NCBI RefSeq assembly: GCF_024323335.1
Contig: NC_066583.1
Coordinates: 372,005,175 to 372,069,174, forward strand
DNA: 64,000 nucleotides
Direction of reading: 5' to 3'
DNA from: Lathyrus oleraceus
Lineage: Eukaryota; Streptophyta; Magnoliopsida; Fabales; Fabaceae
Position 1 is the stretch's first letter, and every line of letters starts with the position of its first letter. Below are positions 23,301-36,468 of the stretch, piece after piece. The notes under the pieces are model-generated. The model saw only the letters and a program-made list of their open reading frames with translations, did not search any database and had not been told where the DNA came from. The position numbers and the translations under genes are program-made.

Positions 23301-26300
23301 GGTTATTTTTGTTTGTTGTGTTGTGTATATCTCTGACAGGTAAAAAGTGTTAGAAATGAAACTTGACGGGACTATTTATTCTAATCATTTCAATTCATTA
23401 TACACTTTCCAAAATTATACAGTACTACTTATATCATTATTATGATTATTTTCAAAGGCTTAAATAAGTTAACGTGTTTTTTTGGTTTTAATTCTTAATT
23501 TCTTTTTGAAATAGTCTCTAAATTTTAAATTCTTTTATTTTAGTTCTTAAAATATAAATTTATTAGAAAATCTGCAGTTTTATTATGGATTTTCTCTTAA
23601 ATTCTTTTATAGATTTAAAATATATTACGGATTTTTCTACTTCATATTTTCACTTTAGAACCTAAAATATAAAAATAGTTTTAATATAAACAATTCCAAA
23701 AAAAACTTAAGAATTAAAAATAAAACATATAATTTACAGAAATTTATTTTAAATATATTAAAATCGATCAATTAGGATAACCCTCTTTTTTTTTAGATAA
23801 AATATTTTGTTTTAAACTAACCGACTAGGATCACATATTTGGAATTTTATTCTTTTATAAAAATATTATTCTTTATTTTTTTTTCTTCTTATTTTAAAAG
23901 TTCATTATAAATAAATTTTACATCAAAATTTAATAAATATGTGTTTATTTGTCATAAAATTCTACTTTTCAAGTTATTTTTTTGAAATTGATAATAACAT
24001 TTTAAAATTTAAATCAATGAATGATAGGTCATGATAATAGATTGATGACAATAGTGATATGTTTTTTTAAAAAATATATGAATATAAGGGTATGTTTAGA
24101 TTGATGGTATGGGATGTAATAGAATAGAGTGAAGTGGTAATTAATCTGATTTTATTATTTAGATTTGTAAATAATGAATGGAATGGAATGGAATGGAATT
24201 GAACATGATGGAATCTGTTATATTCCATTCCATCTAATTTCCTATCATACCTCAATTTTGTTCGAACATTTAAAAAAAATTCATATATCCGACTTTATTT
24301 TATCGTATATCATCTACATAGCATAACATGTTTTTCATCATGTATAATGTCTAAAATATCGACCAAAGTAAATTTTCAGATCTACAGATAGATTGGTTGA
24401 ATCAATTTTCAAATATACATAAAATCAACGAACAAAAATTTAAAGATCGGGTCTGCAAACGTCTGTTTATTGACCTATAATTTGTGTAGTTTAATTTGGT
24501 GTGCTCGTTTCATTTTTTGACTCCTTTTTCGGTCACATTCTGACTAGCTTGAGCCTTTGTAACCGAGTGTTTTGTACTTTAAAATTTGATCAAAACTTGT
24601 ATGTTTCTGAGAAGTTTATTTCACTATGATCATTTTAGTGCATTCAATATAATTTTTCGAGCACTTTTACGCTCGATTTTTATTCATTTTGATCCTTTTG
24701 TCAAATTATTCATAAAAATAAATAGAATTTACTATATTTTCATTTTTATTTTATTGTATCTATTTTAAAATATGTGAATTTTATTTATTTAAATTGATTT
24801 ATATTGATTTTAATTTATTAAAACATATAGTTAGAGCAATGTTGACATTTTAAATTAATTGATAAATGTGTGTTTCTTTGTGCTAATCTCAAACCATTTG
24901 ATCAAGGTCATCAAAGGCTTACAATTGCAATACATGTCCATATTTATCCACCAATGACAATTAAGAAAAAATAATAAAAAGAAAATGAAGAAAAAGAGAC
25001 TATATTATAATAGGAAAAACGTGATTATGGGGGCTCCTTCATGCCACACCCCCCTCTATCAGTAAGTGAGAAAAAGAAAAACGCTTTTCAAAGAAACCCC
25101 TGTCTCACATTTTAAAAGGAGGTTAACATATACATCCTCCAATAATATTAAGTCACGCGCCCCTAAGGAGATAAGATTGAATACTTTCTCTCTTCCATTA
25201 GCCTGATGACACGCCACCTTCATGAAAGAAAATGAAGACTCACTTTTTCAGGATGAGGGGAATCTCACCTCTTTCCCTCTCCTTCTTCTCTCTCAATTGA
25301 TAGAATATTTTTCTAAAAACTCCCTTCTTCAATAAAACCTACAAAAATAACATATGTACCTCACTCAAAACATCATACCACCTCTCATTCCAAGTGTCTT
25401 AACCTTCGAGCGTCGCCGCTAACCACCATCTATCCACATAAATTTCTTCACATATTAACACCTAACCACTTTCAACATCATCAAACCCTCTTACCTACAA
25501 CCCCACTCCATCATTAACAGCCCAAACAACAACCACTACGAAACTCTGGTCGTCGGTGCACCAGACCTATATAACCTCATTTTCGTAATTGCACATCCAA
25601 AAACATGAGAACACAGCAGTGAAAAAACAAACCCATCCATCATAGCAACAACCACATATGATATCAATAAATGGTGGGTGTCTCCTCCGAAATTATCTCT
25701 GCACCTGGTCACCTTTGCATCAAGTGCAAAGTTGACAACAAGAAATGCTCTGTTGAGTTTGAATCTATTGATTGGTGGTTTATTGGCTCCGGCGAATTGA
25801 CAAAGTTGTCAGTGTAAAGGGAAGATCATAAAACCATGGAAATGTGAATTTGCACCTAATGTTTTGTGCATCATGGATACTATCGCTTTTTCAATTATTG
25901 TGTTCATCAATATGTCAATGTTTGTTAAGCAACATCAGGTTTCTCTTAAGGATGCTACAAATTCAATAGATGAATAAGTGTTTCATCCTCTTCCAGCCCT
26001 GTTTCGTTTGATTGGTCTTAGTTTTTTTGAAAAGGTAGAGTTAACTCCTAGTGATTTTTGTTCCTACAAGTATCCTTTCAGTAAGACTTCCACAAAAGCA
26101 TCTCCCTCTGATTAGCGATAATAACTAACTCAAAATGGTGGTAGCATTCTGAACCGATTACTCTATTATATTGTGTTGTGTTGCCTTGATTTTTGATTTC
26201 GATTCAAATTTGTTGCGATATTGTTGTTTGTTTTATTATTTTGGATAGTGTGCATAATTTGTATTATGTAGATAATTCTGAGTTGCTATTGTTTTGGTTT

Positions 26301-26400
26301 TCATCGCGTTGTGTTACTCGGACTTTTATCCGTGGATTCAGAAATTTCATGTTGTTATACTGTTGGAATTTAGTTTCAATATATTGATTTAATTTTAGCG
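23301..26400. other. Intergenic AT-rich spacer
   Basis: No gene is recognised. 23400-25000 is strongly AT-rich. 25000-25600 is C-rich with several atg-containing short frames; one at 25669 (MVGVSSEIISAPGHLCIKCK) stops after 49 codons and matches nothing I know. 24088-24275 is a MITE-like element. 26510-26700 is a run of ttaatt-rich simple sequence. Confidence 0.45.
24088..24275. mobile_element. MITE-like element with (GGAAT)n
   Basis: Diverged inverted ends (gtttagattgatggtatg and the complement of tcatacctcaattttgttcg) enclose a short run of ggaat/tggaa repeats near 24178-24200. The ends resemble hAT-type MITEs. Confidence 0.5.
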
Positions 26401-26880
26401 CGTTATGATCCTTGTGTACGACATTCTGATTTTATTGTCGTTACGCACAAACCGACTTTGAGCATATTACGGTTAACTCGTTTTGATTATTTTACACTTG
26501 ATCTTGTTGCTTATTCTTTAATTAAATTAATTAATTAATTAAATTTTTGTTTAATTAGATAGTTTTTTTAATCAATTTTAACTAACTTGATTATTTGATT
26601 ACATTAATTTTTAATCAAACAATTTTGATAATTAATTTTGATAGCTTAATTAAGTAATTTAATCAAACTTTAATCAATTGATTTTGTTAATTAAATATTG
26701 ATCGACTTATCTCACAACTCATTTCATCGCTGATTCAAATCATTTTCAACCAAACTCATTCAAACTCATCCATATTTCAAATCATTTCACAATTCACTCC
26801 GCAAACGCAAACTAAACGTTTGATCTAACATTAAGCGATTTTCATTATCCACTTCAAAAAATTACTCCATACTTTGACTA

Positions 26881-27770
26881 TTTCATAATAACGAAAGAAA
26901 AAGACTACATGGATGAAAGATCTAGTCATAATCCTGATATGTTAGGCTCGAGTAGTAATTGCTTGCAAGTTATAAATACTTCATCTTTGTCTAAAAAATA
27001 CAAACGCGTCACAATTTCATAATCAAATTGAAAGAAAAAGACTACATGGGTGAAAGGTCCAGTCATAGTCCTGAACACCAAGCCCAAGTAATAATTTCTT
27101 GCAATCTCAAGTGTTTTTATTTCCCTCAAAATACTTATAACTATTCAAACACTTTCGCAACAAATTGAAAGAAAAAGACTACCTAGGTAAAAGGTCCAGT
27201 CATAGTCCCGAATATTAGACTCAAGTAGTAATTACTTGCAGGTCATGAATGTTCGTCTTCCAAGTTTAAAATCTACTTAAACAAATCAAACCTAATTACT
27301 CGCCCTCGTGCCATCAAACACCTTTTTTTGCAAATGACATTGTTTAGTCCATTCTAATGCGAATACAAACTAGCGTTTAAGTCTTCACCGCGAGCAAACA
27401 AGTCAATGTTTAATCGTTAGAATACGATCTAAACACTTGTCCAAATAAAACAAACCAACAAAATGTAACATTCCCCCCGAACTACAGAGCTTTAAGTTCC
27501 TCATTGTACCCGAGGATACGAAGGAGCGAGACCCGCAATCTCGTCAAGCACCCTAATAAAAACCTTTTTACGACCCTTTTTCTTTTCCTTTTGCATTTTT
27601 TATCACTTGAAAGAAACAGTTAACATAAGATAACATTCAATCACAAATAAAACTAAAAGGTTCCTGTTGAATACATCGTAAGTGAGAGGTGTTAATATCT
27701 TCCCCTTGCTTAATTGACTCCTGAACCTGAATATGGTTATGATTGAAGTTAGCAGAAATATACCCGAACG
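26881..27770 (+). repeat. Ogre-type LTR fragment, plus strand
   Basis: The order of motifs follows the 3' third of the Ogre LTR at 49449-54521: three diverged tandem units of about 142 bp (gaaagaaaaagactac... near 26893, 27030 and 27167), then a gaactac...gaggatacgaaggagcgag block (matching 54085-54120), then ggttcctgttgaatacatcg and gaggtgttaatatcttcccc (matching 54276-54335). It stops about 140 bases before the LTR end and meets inverted LTR sequence at about 27770. Confidence 0.7.
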
Positions 27771-30700
27771 TATCGCACGCTCGAACATACAACAAAGTTG
27801 CCATCAAACTTTATTTATCCCCCAAAGGGAAGGGAAAACATTGATAAAACCTGGGGGAAAGAGATATGCTAGGTAAGGAAGTCGGTTATGCAAGGGGAAT
27901 GTATTAGCATCCCAAACATCCATGGTACTCCATGGGAACCGTTTTGATTGTTCTCGCTCGAATAGGTGTGATAGCTAAAGATTACTCGCAAAAGAATTGA
28001 GGGAAAGGAAAGGAATAGATAAATTGCTCGGTGAGGATTGGGGCCCTCATGCCTACGTATCCTCATAGTGCAATGAGGAATTCAGAGCTTCGTAGTTCAA
28101 GGAACTAGAGGCAGGAGGTGAAAAATAGTGTGATAGGAATATGGTCTGAACCAAAGAATAGTGTTTTGAACTCCAACAAGGGTGAAAAGATGAACCCAAA
28201 AGTAAAGTGGCTATTACCAATACATGGACCAGCAGGCCGCCACTGTAAGGTAAAGCCAAAAAGACGAAGAAATAGGTGTTTGGGCACAGTCCCAAACATC
28301 TCTTGGTTCACAAGGTGACACAAGAAGGAGCACAAAAAGGTAGTGTATGTGGCTCAAAGAATAGGGTAGATCACATGGAGTGAAGGAAGGTAGAATATGA
28401 AGGTATCACGGAGATGAACGAAATGAAGTGACCGAAGTCACAGAAATGGATATTTGTTGATAACTGACTGGATAAGTATTGTTTGAAACCGAAAGGTGAA
28501 AGTGTATTGGAATCCACAAAAGAAATGAGATTCATACCATAGAGGAAAACAACTTTAACCGATACGTGGACCAGCAGGTCGCCACTATAGGGTGTATAGT
28601 AAAAAAATAAGGAATTAAGTGTTTGAGGTTGTAGCCCAAACAACTCTAGGTAGAAAGGTGGACTACATTAAGTGTCCTAAAAGGATGTATATGGAATTCC
28701 AAAGAAAGTGTATTTCGATGTCAAAGGAATAGTATGTCACTGGGTGAACGATTTATGATCGAAGGTAGGCAATGAATAGTGAAAGATATGAATGGTGCCC
28801 TAAGGCGAAGGAGGAATAATTAGAAGTATGCTCGCCAAGGATTCGCATCCTCGTGCCTACGTATTCTCATCGTGCAATGAGAAAATCAGAGAAATCATAG
28901 TTCGGAACCACGAGAATAGAGGGAAAGACATTTATCTAAGCAACGGGGGCTCACAAGACAAACACCACTTCAAAGAATGATTATAGTACGACAATATAAG
29001 GAATAGTATCACTTGCTAGGGAAACAAACAGTTCAAGATCAAATAAGGATAGTATCTTGGATCCAAGAAGGAGATATTCTCTGAATCGATGAGCAAGGTA
29101 GGCATTTACCAATACGTGGACCAGCAGGTCGCCACTATAAGGTAAAGCCAAAAAAAAGACTGAATTAAATGTTTAGGGTGTAGCCCAAACAACTCTCGAT
29201 TGAGGTGGACTGTCGTTAAGACGTCCTAAAAGGAATAGATAAGGAGTCCAAGGAGAAGTATGATTGATCTCAAAAGATGGTATAGATTGAATTAATGAAG
29301 AATGATTAATTGATAAATAGGGTAGCTCGCGAAGAAATTGGGTTCTCCTTCCTACGTATCCTTATAGTGCAATAAGAAAATTAAAGCTTTCGTAGCTCAG
29401 CCCACTAGGACTGAAAGCAAGAACCATTGAAGGCAAAAGAATATGATTGATTAGAATAATGTATGAATTGATATGATGAATGAGACATCAAACTAAATTG
29501 CATCAAGTAAATTACATAAGGTAAGTTGCAAGAATGTAAAGTGTTAGAGGTTTATCAATTAGATGTTAGGTGTTAGATGTTAGAAATCAAATTCAACTCA
29601 TTACATTGGGATCATCTATCAATAATTAAAAGGACTCAAACATATGTTATACCAAGAGATGATTTATCACTAACTAAAAGTGTCCAAAATATGGTCAAAT
29701 GACCATCTATCAACATATTGAGTTAGAGAAGATTGAATCAACCAAGAGACCGTCTATGAATGATATGAAATGTTGAAGATTAGGTCAACCAAGTAACCAA
29801 AGTCAAACAAAGTCAAAAGCAAGACAAGATTTTAATTAAAAAGGTTTTTAAAATGATTAAAAATGGGAAGTTAAAGAGAAAATTCCAAACTATAATCAAA
29901 CAATGAAATAATGGCAAAGAAAATTATACAAAGTCTCAAATATTACACATGAATAGATCTCGAAAGTTGGATGTAAAAATGTTTGAAAATGATAAAAATA
30001 TAAATCATAAAAGGAAATTAAAAAGAAACGGAAATTAAAATAACCAAAAATGCCAAAATGACTTAAAAATGGGAGAAAAATGTATTTGATGCAAAATATT
30101 TTTAGAGACCTTGTGTAAAAAATTTGGATAAAAAATGTTTAAAAATGAGGGAGAAATTAATTTGTAAATAAAATGAATAAAAGAAAAGAAAATAAAATAG
30201 AATTAGGGCGCCAACGGTCAAAACATTTGAAAAAAATGCGTTGGCTAGCTGTGATTGTTGCATTTGAAATTTGGTACCAAAATGTGCGCAAAACCAACTT
30301 CATCTTCAACCTTGGATTCGATTTCCGCAAATCATGAACTCGTATTTTTAGCACACCCAAGCATGGAGTTAGCTTCGCAACATTTCATCGTTCATGTCTC
30401 TCTGCATCAGAGTCATTGATTGACTCTGAGCAGGGAGAATTTTGCTTAAGAACACGAAGAATCCTAAGTGTTCAAAGTAAAATTAAATGACTAATATGAA
30501 AGATATATTAATGGTAGAAGATGGCTTTTGATCAGTGGAACAATGCGAAGAGAGTGGTAACTTGTTTGCTCAAGGATTTAACTCGTAGCTACCTTTCCAG
30601 TTGAAGTTTCAAAGGTCAACAATGGCAGAAATGGGGAGCATGATGTAAGAGGTTTCAAGGCAAAATGATGATGCAGTTAGCTTCAGAGGATGCCGATGAA

Positions 30701-32143
30701 GCTTTTTGGGCAAAGATTTAAGGTTGAAAGAGCTTGAATTGAAGGAACCATAAACTGGATTTGGAGCAATATCGGGTTCAAGTGAGGCATGGATTTTTTT
30801 GCTATTAAAGCTTGCAAATCAAGGAAAATGATCCTCTATTTATAGGAAATGAAATGGGAAGCTCACACATGCAAAACAGATTTGAATTCGTGTGAATTAG
30901 GGTTGATATTTTTGGTAAATAGTGCTCGTGTGAGATGAAGCATGGATTGTGTGAATTGATGGTGAAACACGACCGCTTTGTGTTGGGTTACACAAGTTTT
31001 AACATCAGAAACAAGTTGCACATGTGAAAGTGGTCCCAAGAAGATAAATCACCGGTAATTGCAAATTTTGCGCATCAGGCAAAACAGAGTTCAACATGCC
31101 ATGCTTGAAGCTAGGCCAAATGGAATCCACTCATGCGTTTTGTGATTTTATTTGTGCCTTTTGTTCACTTTACTGCCATGAATTCAAAGCAAAAAGAACC
31201 AACTAAAAAGGAGGCTTGAGGTGAAAATGGAAAGTGTTGAAAGTTGAGGTCGTGACATGATTTCTAGGTCAGGCATTTAGTCAAGCTGTCTTGGCACATT
31301 TTGGGCATCTTGAGGCCTCAAGTTCAAGACACCAAAACTTTTTATTCCCTCGTTCATTTTGAGTCAAATTTGGGCCAAACTATTTCTGATATAATCTTAA
31401 CAAAAGGAAAAAGGAATGGGATCAAAAGGATACTTAAGCTGAAAATGGCATGGATGCCAAGTGAGGGTCATGACAAGGTTTTGACCTACTTTGACAACTT
31501 AGCCCCTTCCAAAATTAAGGTCCTTAAGGGTTGAATTAATACTTGATCCTTGAAGCAAAGTTGTACAAGAACTCCTTAGGAACATTTGGCTCAAAAAAGC
31601 TTGTCAAATGGTTTAAAATTTAAGGATTTATGGGGTTTGGACCAGAGGTGAGCCATACTTGCAAATTAGGTCAACCAAACTTGTGCTATCTTGTGCAAAC
31701 TTGAAGTTTTCTTGCATCCCAAGCCAAAATGATGATGAAATGAACATCCCTTGAAGAAAACATGATTAAAGCTTGAATGATATTGAGGATGACTTGCAGA
31801 TTGGATGATATGGCACATGAACCAACCTTGAATCAATGGATTAAAACTTGCATCTTTCTTGACCAAAATGGCCATTATTTTGTCTTGAATTTAGACATGA
31901 TCACCTACATGAATAAGGGAACAAACAAATACCATCTCTTATGATGCTTTGATTAGTTGATAAGTGAAACAAAGTGAAAAACTCTAATGTTAAGTTTAAA
32001 CAAAAGAATATGGCCATGCTTGTGAATCCATGACTAAATGAAATGGTCATTCTAATGACATGATGATGCATGATATGATTCCATGTATGCAAATGAAACA
32101 AAACAAAAGGTAGGAAAAAAAGGGTAAACTTTGGGGTGTGACA
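27771..32143 (-). repeat. Ogre-type LTR, minus strand (about 4.4 kb)
   Basis: On the minus strand it starts at 32143 with TGTCACACCCCAAAG, matching the TGTCATACCCC starts at 49449 and 61955. It runs past a TATA box at 30836-30846 and a series of diverged subrepeats. It ends near 27771 with the ggataaataaagtttgatgg and gagcgtgcgata motifs that close the plus-strand Ogre LTR at 54421-54475. Subrepeats recur: cctacgtat...tca...gtgcaat near 28052, 28855 and 29352, and ggaccagcaggtcgccacta near 28223, 28567 and 29116. The last bases of the LTR and its PBS are missing at the tail-to-tail junction. Confidence 0.7.
30836..30846 (-). promoter_or_regulatory. TATA box of the minus-strand Ogre-type LTR
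   Basis: The minus strand reads CCTATAAATAG about 1.3 kb into the LTR, giving a plausible U3/R boundary near 30810. Confidence 0.55.
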
Positions 32144-32324
32144 CCCTAGAACTAAGAACAAAAATTAAATGATGGATATATGGAATCAAAGCCATAGAGG
32201 TTAGAGCTTTGGTCCATCTCAACGAGCTCTACATCGTGGTAACTCATTTGAATCAAAACGATGAAGGTTAGAGGGTGCACTAACCGGAGCAGGCACCAGA
32301 AATTCAGGTAAACCTATCTGTAAC
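32144..32324 (-). repeat. Second minus-strand Ogre-type LTR, downstream piece
   Basis: This 181-bp piece continues, on the minus strand, the LTR-like sequence that comes through 46914 on the other side of the Athila insertion. It ends where the minus-strand LTR at 27771-32143 begins. Its identity rests on this continuity. Confidence 0.45.
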
Positions 32325-33768
32325 TGATCGGTCACCATTTCCATTGAATTCCCGCCGCTAATCCGACATATTTTCATCACCTTGGTAAAATTTATGGTTG
32401 TTTTTAGTTGCATTTGAGTCAATTAGCATGTTTTGTTGGTTTGGTATTGCATTGCATTTGATTACGAGTTTATGTCAAAAAGATCTCGTTTATGCTTCGT
32501 TTGGTAGTGTTATTGTTACAGGTTTAAAAGCAAGAATGGTGAAGTTCTGGACACTCTGAAGGACAAAAATATGAGAAAACAGCAGGTCAACACGGGCACC
32601 CGTGTGCCATAACACTGCCCGTGTTGTTGATCAAGCAGAGCAGAGAGGGAGCAGAAAACAGAGATCAACACGGCCACCCGTGTGCCACCACACGGCCGTG
32701 TTGATTAAAACAGTGCATTAACACGGCACCCGTGTGTAGGGACACGGCCCGTGTTGTTGCCACTGTAACTTATGCTGAAAATAATTAATGTTGAAAAACA
32801 ACACGCCCGCCCGTGTGCCACAACACGGCCGTGTTGATTGAGCGCAACTTGGAAAACCTAATTTTTGCTGTGTGAACCGATTCTGCTCATTAAGGGTAGT
32901 TTGGACCTTTAGCTTGGAAGAGAGTCATCTGAAGCTATAAGAAGGCTTGGAAGAGAAAGAAGAACGGACCTTTGGATAGACGAACGAAAGCATTACAGTG
33001 GAGAAGATAGTGAATACGACGGATTCGAAGACGGCGAGATTCAAGGGTAGCCACCATTGAAGATCAAACTCTCCTAATTCTTTGTAATGTCTAATCTTTA
33101 CTTTATGAGTTCTTTAAGTACTATGAGAGGCTAAACCCTATGATGCTAGGGGGGTGGTCCTGATGTTATCACATGTTATGAATTTGAACCTATAATTTCT
33201 TACTTACTATGTTACGTATTTCAATTCAATTGTGTGATGTTATTATGCTTTTGTATCGGACAAATACAAATTGTTCTATGACTTCCAATAACAGGATTGT
33301 GATTGGTAGGGTTTTCACACAATTGGGTTTATGAATGCATCATCTAGGACTAGTAACTTTCGTAAATCACCGTAAACCTTGATATTTTGTACGATTAAAA
33401 CCAATGCTTAATTGAATGGACATTTGAGTGAGAATTGGTAGTTTAATAGTTTCTTCCTTAAGGACTTAAGCAAGAACATACCAGAGGTTAGGTGATTGAA
33501 GGTTTCATATGTATTAAAGAAATCGGGACGGAATTCATAACCGGTTACTTCAACCACTCACCCTAGCATCTTTTATCTAATTCAATTGTTTTTACTATTT
33601 CTGTGTTGACGATTATAAATTCCAAAACAACCAAACCATTATCTTTTTGTTCTAATAGAATCAAATTAAAATAAGTAATTCCTACGCAATCCTTGAGATC
33701 GATACTTGGAAATAAAACTCCTTATTACTACATCGGTAAAAATAGTACACTTGCTATTTTTCCGATCA
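32325..33768 (+). repeat. Athila 5' LTR (1444 bp)
   Basis: It matches 45480-46913 along its whole length. It has a cluster of hairpin motifs at 32588-32838, a TATA-like ctataagaagg near 32937-32947, and ends six bases before the PBS. A 10-bp stretch (acaggtttaa, near 32517) is absent from the 3' LTR. Confidence 0.97.
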
Positions 33769-33774
33769 AGTTTT

Positions 33775-33792
33775 TGGCGCCGTTGCCGGGGA
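33775..33792 (+). other. Primer binding site (tRNA-Asp)
   Basis: TGGCGCCGTTGCCGGGGA, identical to the site at 922-939, six bases after the LTR end. Confidence 0.95.
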
Positions 33793-33903
33793 TTGCCAAA
33801 CTACATATTTTAATTTTTATTCTATCGAAATTTTGTTGCTTGCCAACCAAAATTCTATCTGTGACAATTTTGTTATTCAATTCTAATCTTTGTTAACTTG
33901 TTT

Positions 33904-35495
33904 ATGCGAGGTAAGGCCTCAGCGGATTTTCCTTTTGACGCAGATCCAGAAAGAACTCTTCGCGGGAGACTCAGACAAGCTAAGAGAAAGAAACTGGAAT
34001 TAGCAGAGAAAGAGGAGGAAGAAGTTGTTTCAGTGCACTCAGAGAATTCAGATTCAGACACGGAAACAGTTCCTGAAATCATGGCTGCTAATCCACCACC
34101 ACCAGAGAGACTCCTCGGTGACTATGGGGGAACCAACACCCCGGGTGGTCGTATGACAATTGTCAACCAACCAGTTACTGTGGAACAATTCCAGCTGCAT
34201 CCCAACACCATAAATCAACTCGAAAGAAGGTCCTTCTCTGGAAGAGTGATTGAAGATACCAACAAGCATCTGCAAAGATTTTTAAACCATGAGTACAACA
34301 CTGAAAATGCCAGGACATAGCGAAGAAGCAGTCTGACTTCGTATGTTCCCATTCACTTTAGCAGATGAGGCTGAAGAGTGGTTCTATTCCTTACCTGCTG
34401 GCAGTATCACTACATGGGAGCACATGGAAACAACATTCTTGCAGGAGTATTTTCCCGCATCTGTGTCATTGCGGAAAAGATATGAGATCCCAAAATTAAA
34501 CAGAAGGAGGGTGAGTCACTAGGAGATGCCTACAAACGATTCAAGAGGATCCTAGTGGCTTGTCCTACTCACAACATGGATGAAACTGAACAAATGCAAA
34601 TGTTTGTCAATGGTCTTCGAATTCAAACAAGACAAATCCTGGATTCAGCAGTTGGTGGCTCAGCCAACTTTGCAACAGCCACCGGTATGAAGAAGATAAT
34701 TGAAGTTATTGCCTCGAACGAGCATTTAGAGTTATATGACAGGGTATCAAGCAAATCGGCAGTTATTGACTTGAAGCTTGAAACAAATAAACAGGTGAAA
34801 ATTGAAGAAGCTGTTGCTGCAGAGGTAGAGAAAAGGTTGAAAGCACTAAACATAGGTGCTCAGAAAGTGGCTCAAGTGCAACAGGCACCGAGTGAAGTGT
34901 GTGACATTTGCAATGGACCACACAATATTGTTCATTGTTTTGCAACACCGCAACAGATCGAAGATATAAAATTTTTGAAGCAGAACAATCCCTATTCAAA
35001 CACATACAATCCGGGGTGGAAAAATCATCCCAACTTTGCATGGAAAGATCAAAGAGGGAACGTGCAACAACAGGCACAGGGTCAATATCAAAATCAATAT
35101 CAGCAGCAGCAACAACAGGTACCTAAGAAGGCAGATTGGGAGATCGCAATTGAAAAAATGGCAGCTCACAACATCCAATTCCAAGAGGAGACTCGAAATA
35201 ATCAGAAAAACACTACAGCATCCATCAAAAATCTTGAAATTCAGATGGGTTAAATTGCCCAACAGTTAGCTTCAAACTCTCATGCACCTGGCACACTTCC
35301 TAGTGGAACAATCGTTAATCCCCGTGATCAAAATCACATTAAAGCTGTGGTCACCAGAAAAGGAAAGGCTAAGGAACCACAAGTTGACGAACAGGTTGAA
35401 GAAGAAGGATTGTTGGAAGTTGACTTGGAGATTAGAGAAGAGCCAAAACAAACTGAAGAAGTGGTAGTCAAGCCGACAAGCCAGCAAGAGAAATA
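33904..35495 (+). pseudogene. Athila gag, with stops and frameshifts
   Basis: Structural polyprotein of the element. The N-terminus is MRGKASADFPFDADPERTLR; the conserved capsid block MFPFTLADEAEEWFYSLPAG is near 34340-34400, FKRILVACPTHNMDE follows at 34540-34585, and a zinc knuckle CDICNGPHNIVHC is at about 34898-34938. Gln-rich sequence and KADWEIAIEKM follow, then a linker with EVVVKP. Frame disruptions: TAG at 34318, a shift to the next frame by 34322, TGA at 34334, a second shift near 34490-34500, and TAG/TAA stops at 35251 and 35494. The zinc knuckle and capsid signatures are clear, but the copy cannot make full-length Gag. Confidence 0.9.
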
Positions 35496-35512
35496 AAAAC
35501 CAAAGATCATTC

Positions 35513-36468
35513 TTCCTTTTCCGACAAGAACAAAGAAGAAAGATCTCAATGAATTTTTTTTTGAGAAATTCTTAGAATTATTCAAGAAGCTCGAGATCAA
35601 CATACCTTTTGCTGAAGCTCTGGAACAGATGCCAATCTACGCCAAATTCATGAAAGACATCATATCAAAGAAAAGGTCGCTCGACAGCGAGCCAGTCATG
35701 CTAACGGAAACCTGTAGTGCTATTTTGCAGGGCCTAAAAATTCCGATGAAGAAAAAAGATAGAGGTGCAGTAACTATTCCTTGTAGCATTGGAGATAGAT
35801 CCTTCAAAAAGGCACTGATCAATTTGGGAGCAAGTGTGAGTCTAATGCCCCTCTCAATTTACAAGAAACTTGAGTTAGGGGAGGTGCAGGATACTCGCAT
35901 GACACTGCAATTTGCGGATCATTCTATGAAGAGACCCTATGGTATAGCAACAAATGTTCTGGTAAAGATTGATAAATTTGTATTCCCGGTGGATTTTGTG
36001 ATACTCGAGATGCCAGAAGATGAGGAGATTCCTCTCATACTGGGAAGACCTTTCCTGGAAACCGGCAGATGCATGATAGATATTGAGGAAGGAACCATGA
36101 CCCTCAAAGTTTATGATGAAAAGCTCAAAATTGATGTGAGGGAAACTATGAAATTCAAGGAAGACGAATGGGCGAGTAAAAGTATTGAAGTGTTAGATAC
36201 ATTTTTTGCTCAATCTATGCAGATTACAACATCCAGGCTTCCTTTGGAGAGAGTTTTGAGTTTATCTATTATGGAGGATACTGAAGGAATTGATGAGGAA
36301 GAATCCGAAGTGGTAGTAATGTTAAAGGACCAACCGCCTTGGGTCCGTTCCCGACCGCAACGTTGGGAGGAGCTTCGACCTAAAACACCTTCAGAATCAA
36401 AACAGGATATAAAAAAAAGGGATAGAGTTGAAACAATTACCGGAACATCTCAAATATGTTTTTCTTGA
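35513..36468 (+). pseudogene. Athila aspartic protease region, active-site Asp changed
   Basis: This is the retropepsin domain that would process Gag-Pol. It contains IPFAEALEQMPIYAKFMKD, then GAVTIPCSIGDRSFKKALIN, LGASVSLMPLSIYKKLELG, VILEMPEDEEIPLILGRPFL and ETGRCMIDIEEGTMTL. The catalytic triad of Athila proteases is usually D-L-G-A; here codon 35821-35823 is AAT, so the aspartate is asparagine. The frame is open from 35629 to 36468 and then shifts at an A-run near 36411-36418 before the RT. Confidence 0.85.

Noticed and set aside
25669..25820. Small gene starting MVGVSSEIISAPGHLCIKCK
   Set aside because: Stops after 49 codons with no splice-compatible continuation or known domain that I can see.
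32125..32145. PPT followed by a plus-strand LTR start (aaactttggggtgtgaca)
   Set aside because: The reverse complement TGTCACACCCC matches the other Ogre-type LTR starts and the body to the left matches a minus-strand LTR with TATA box, so this is a minus-strand LTR start.
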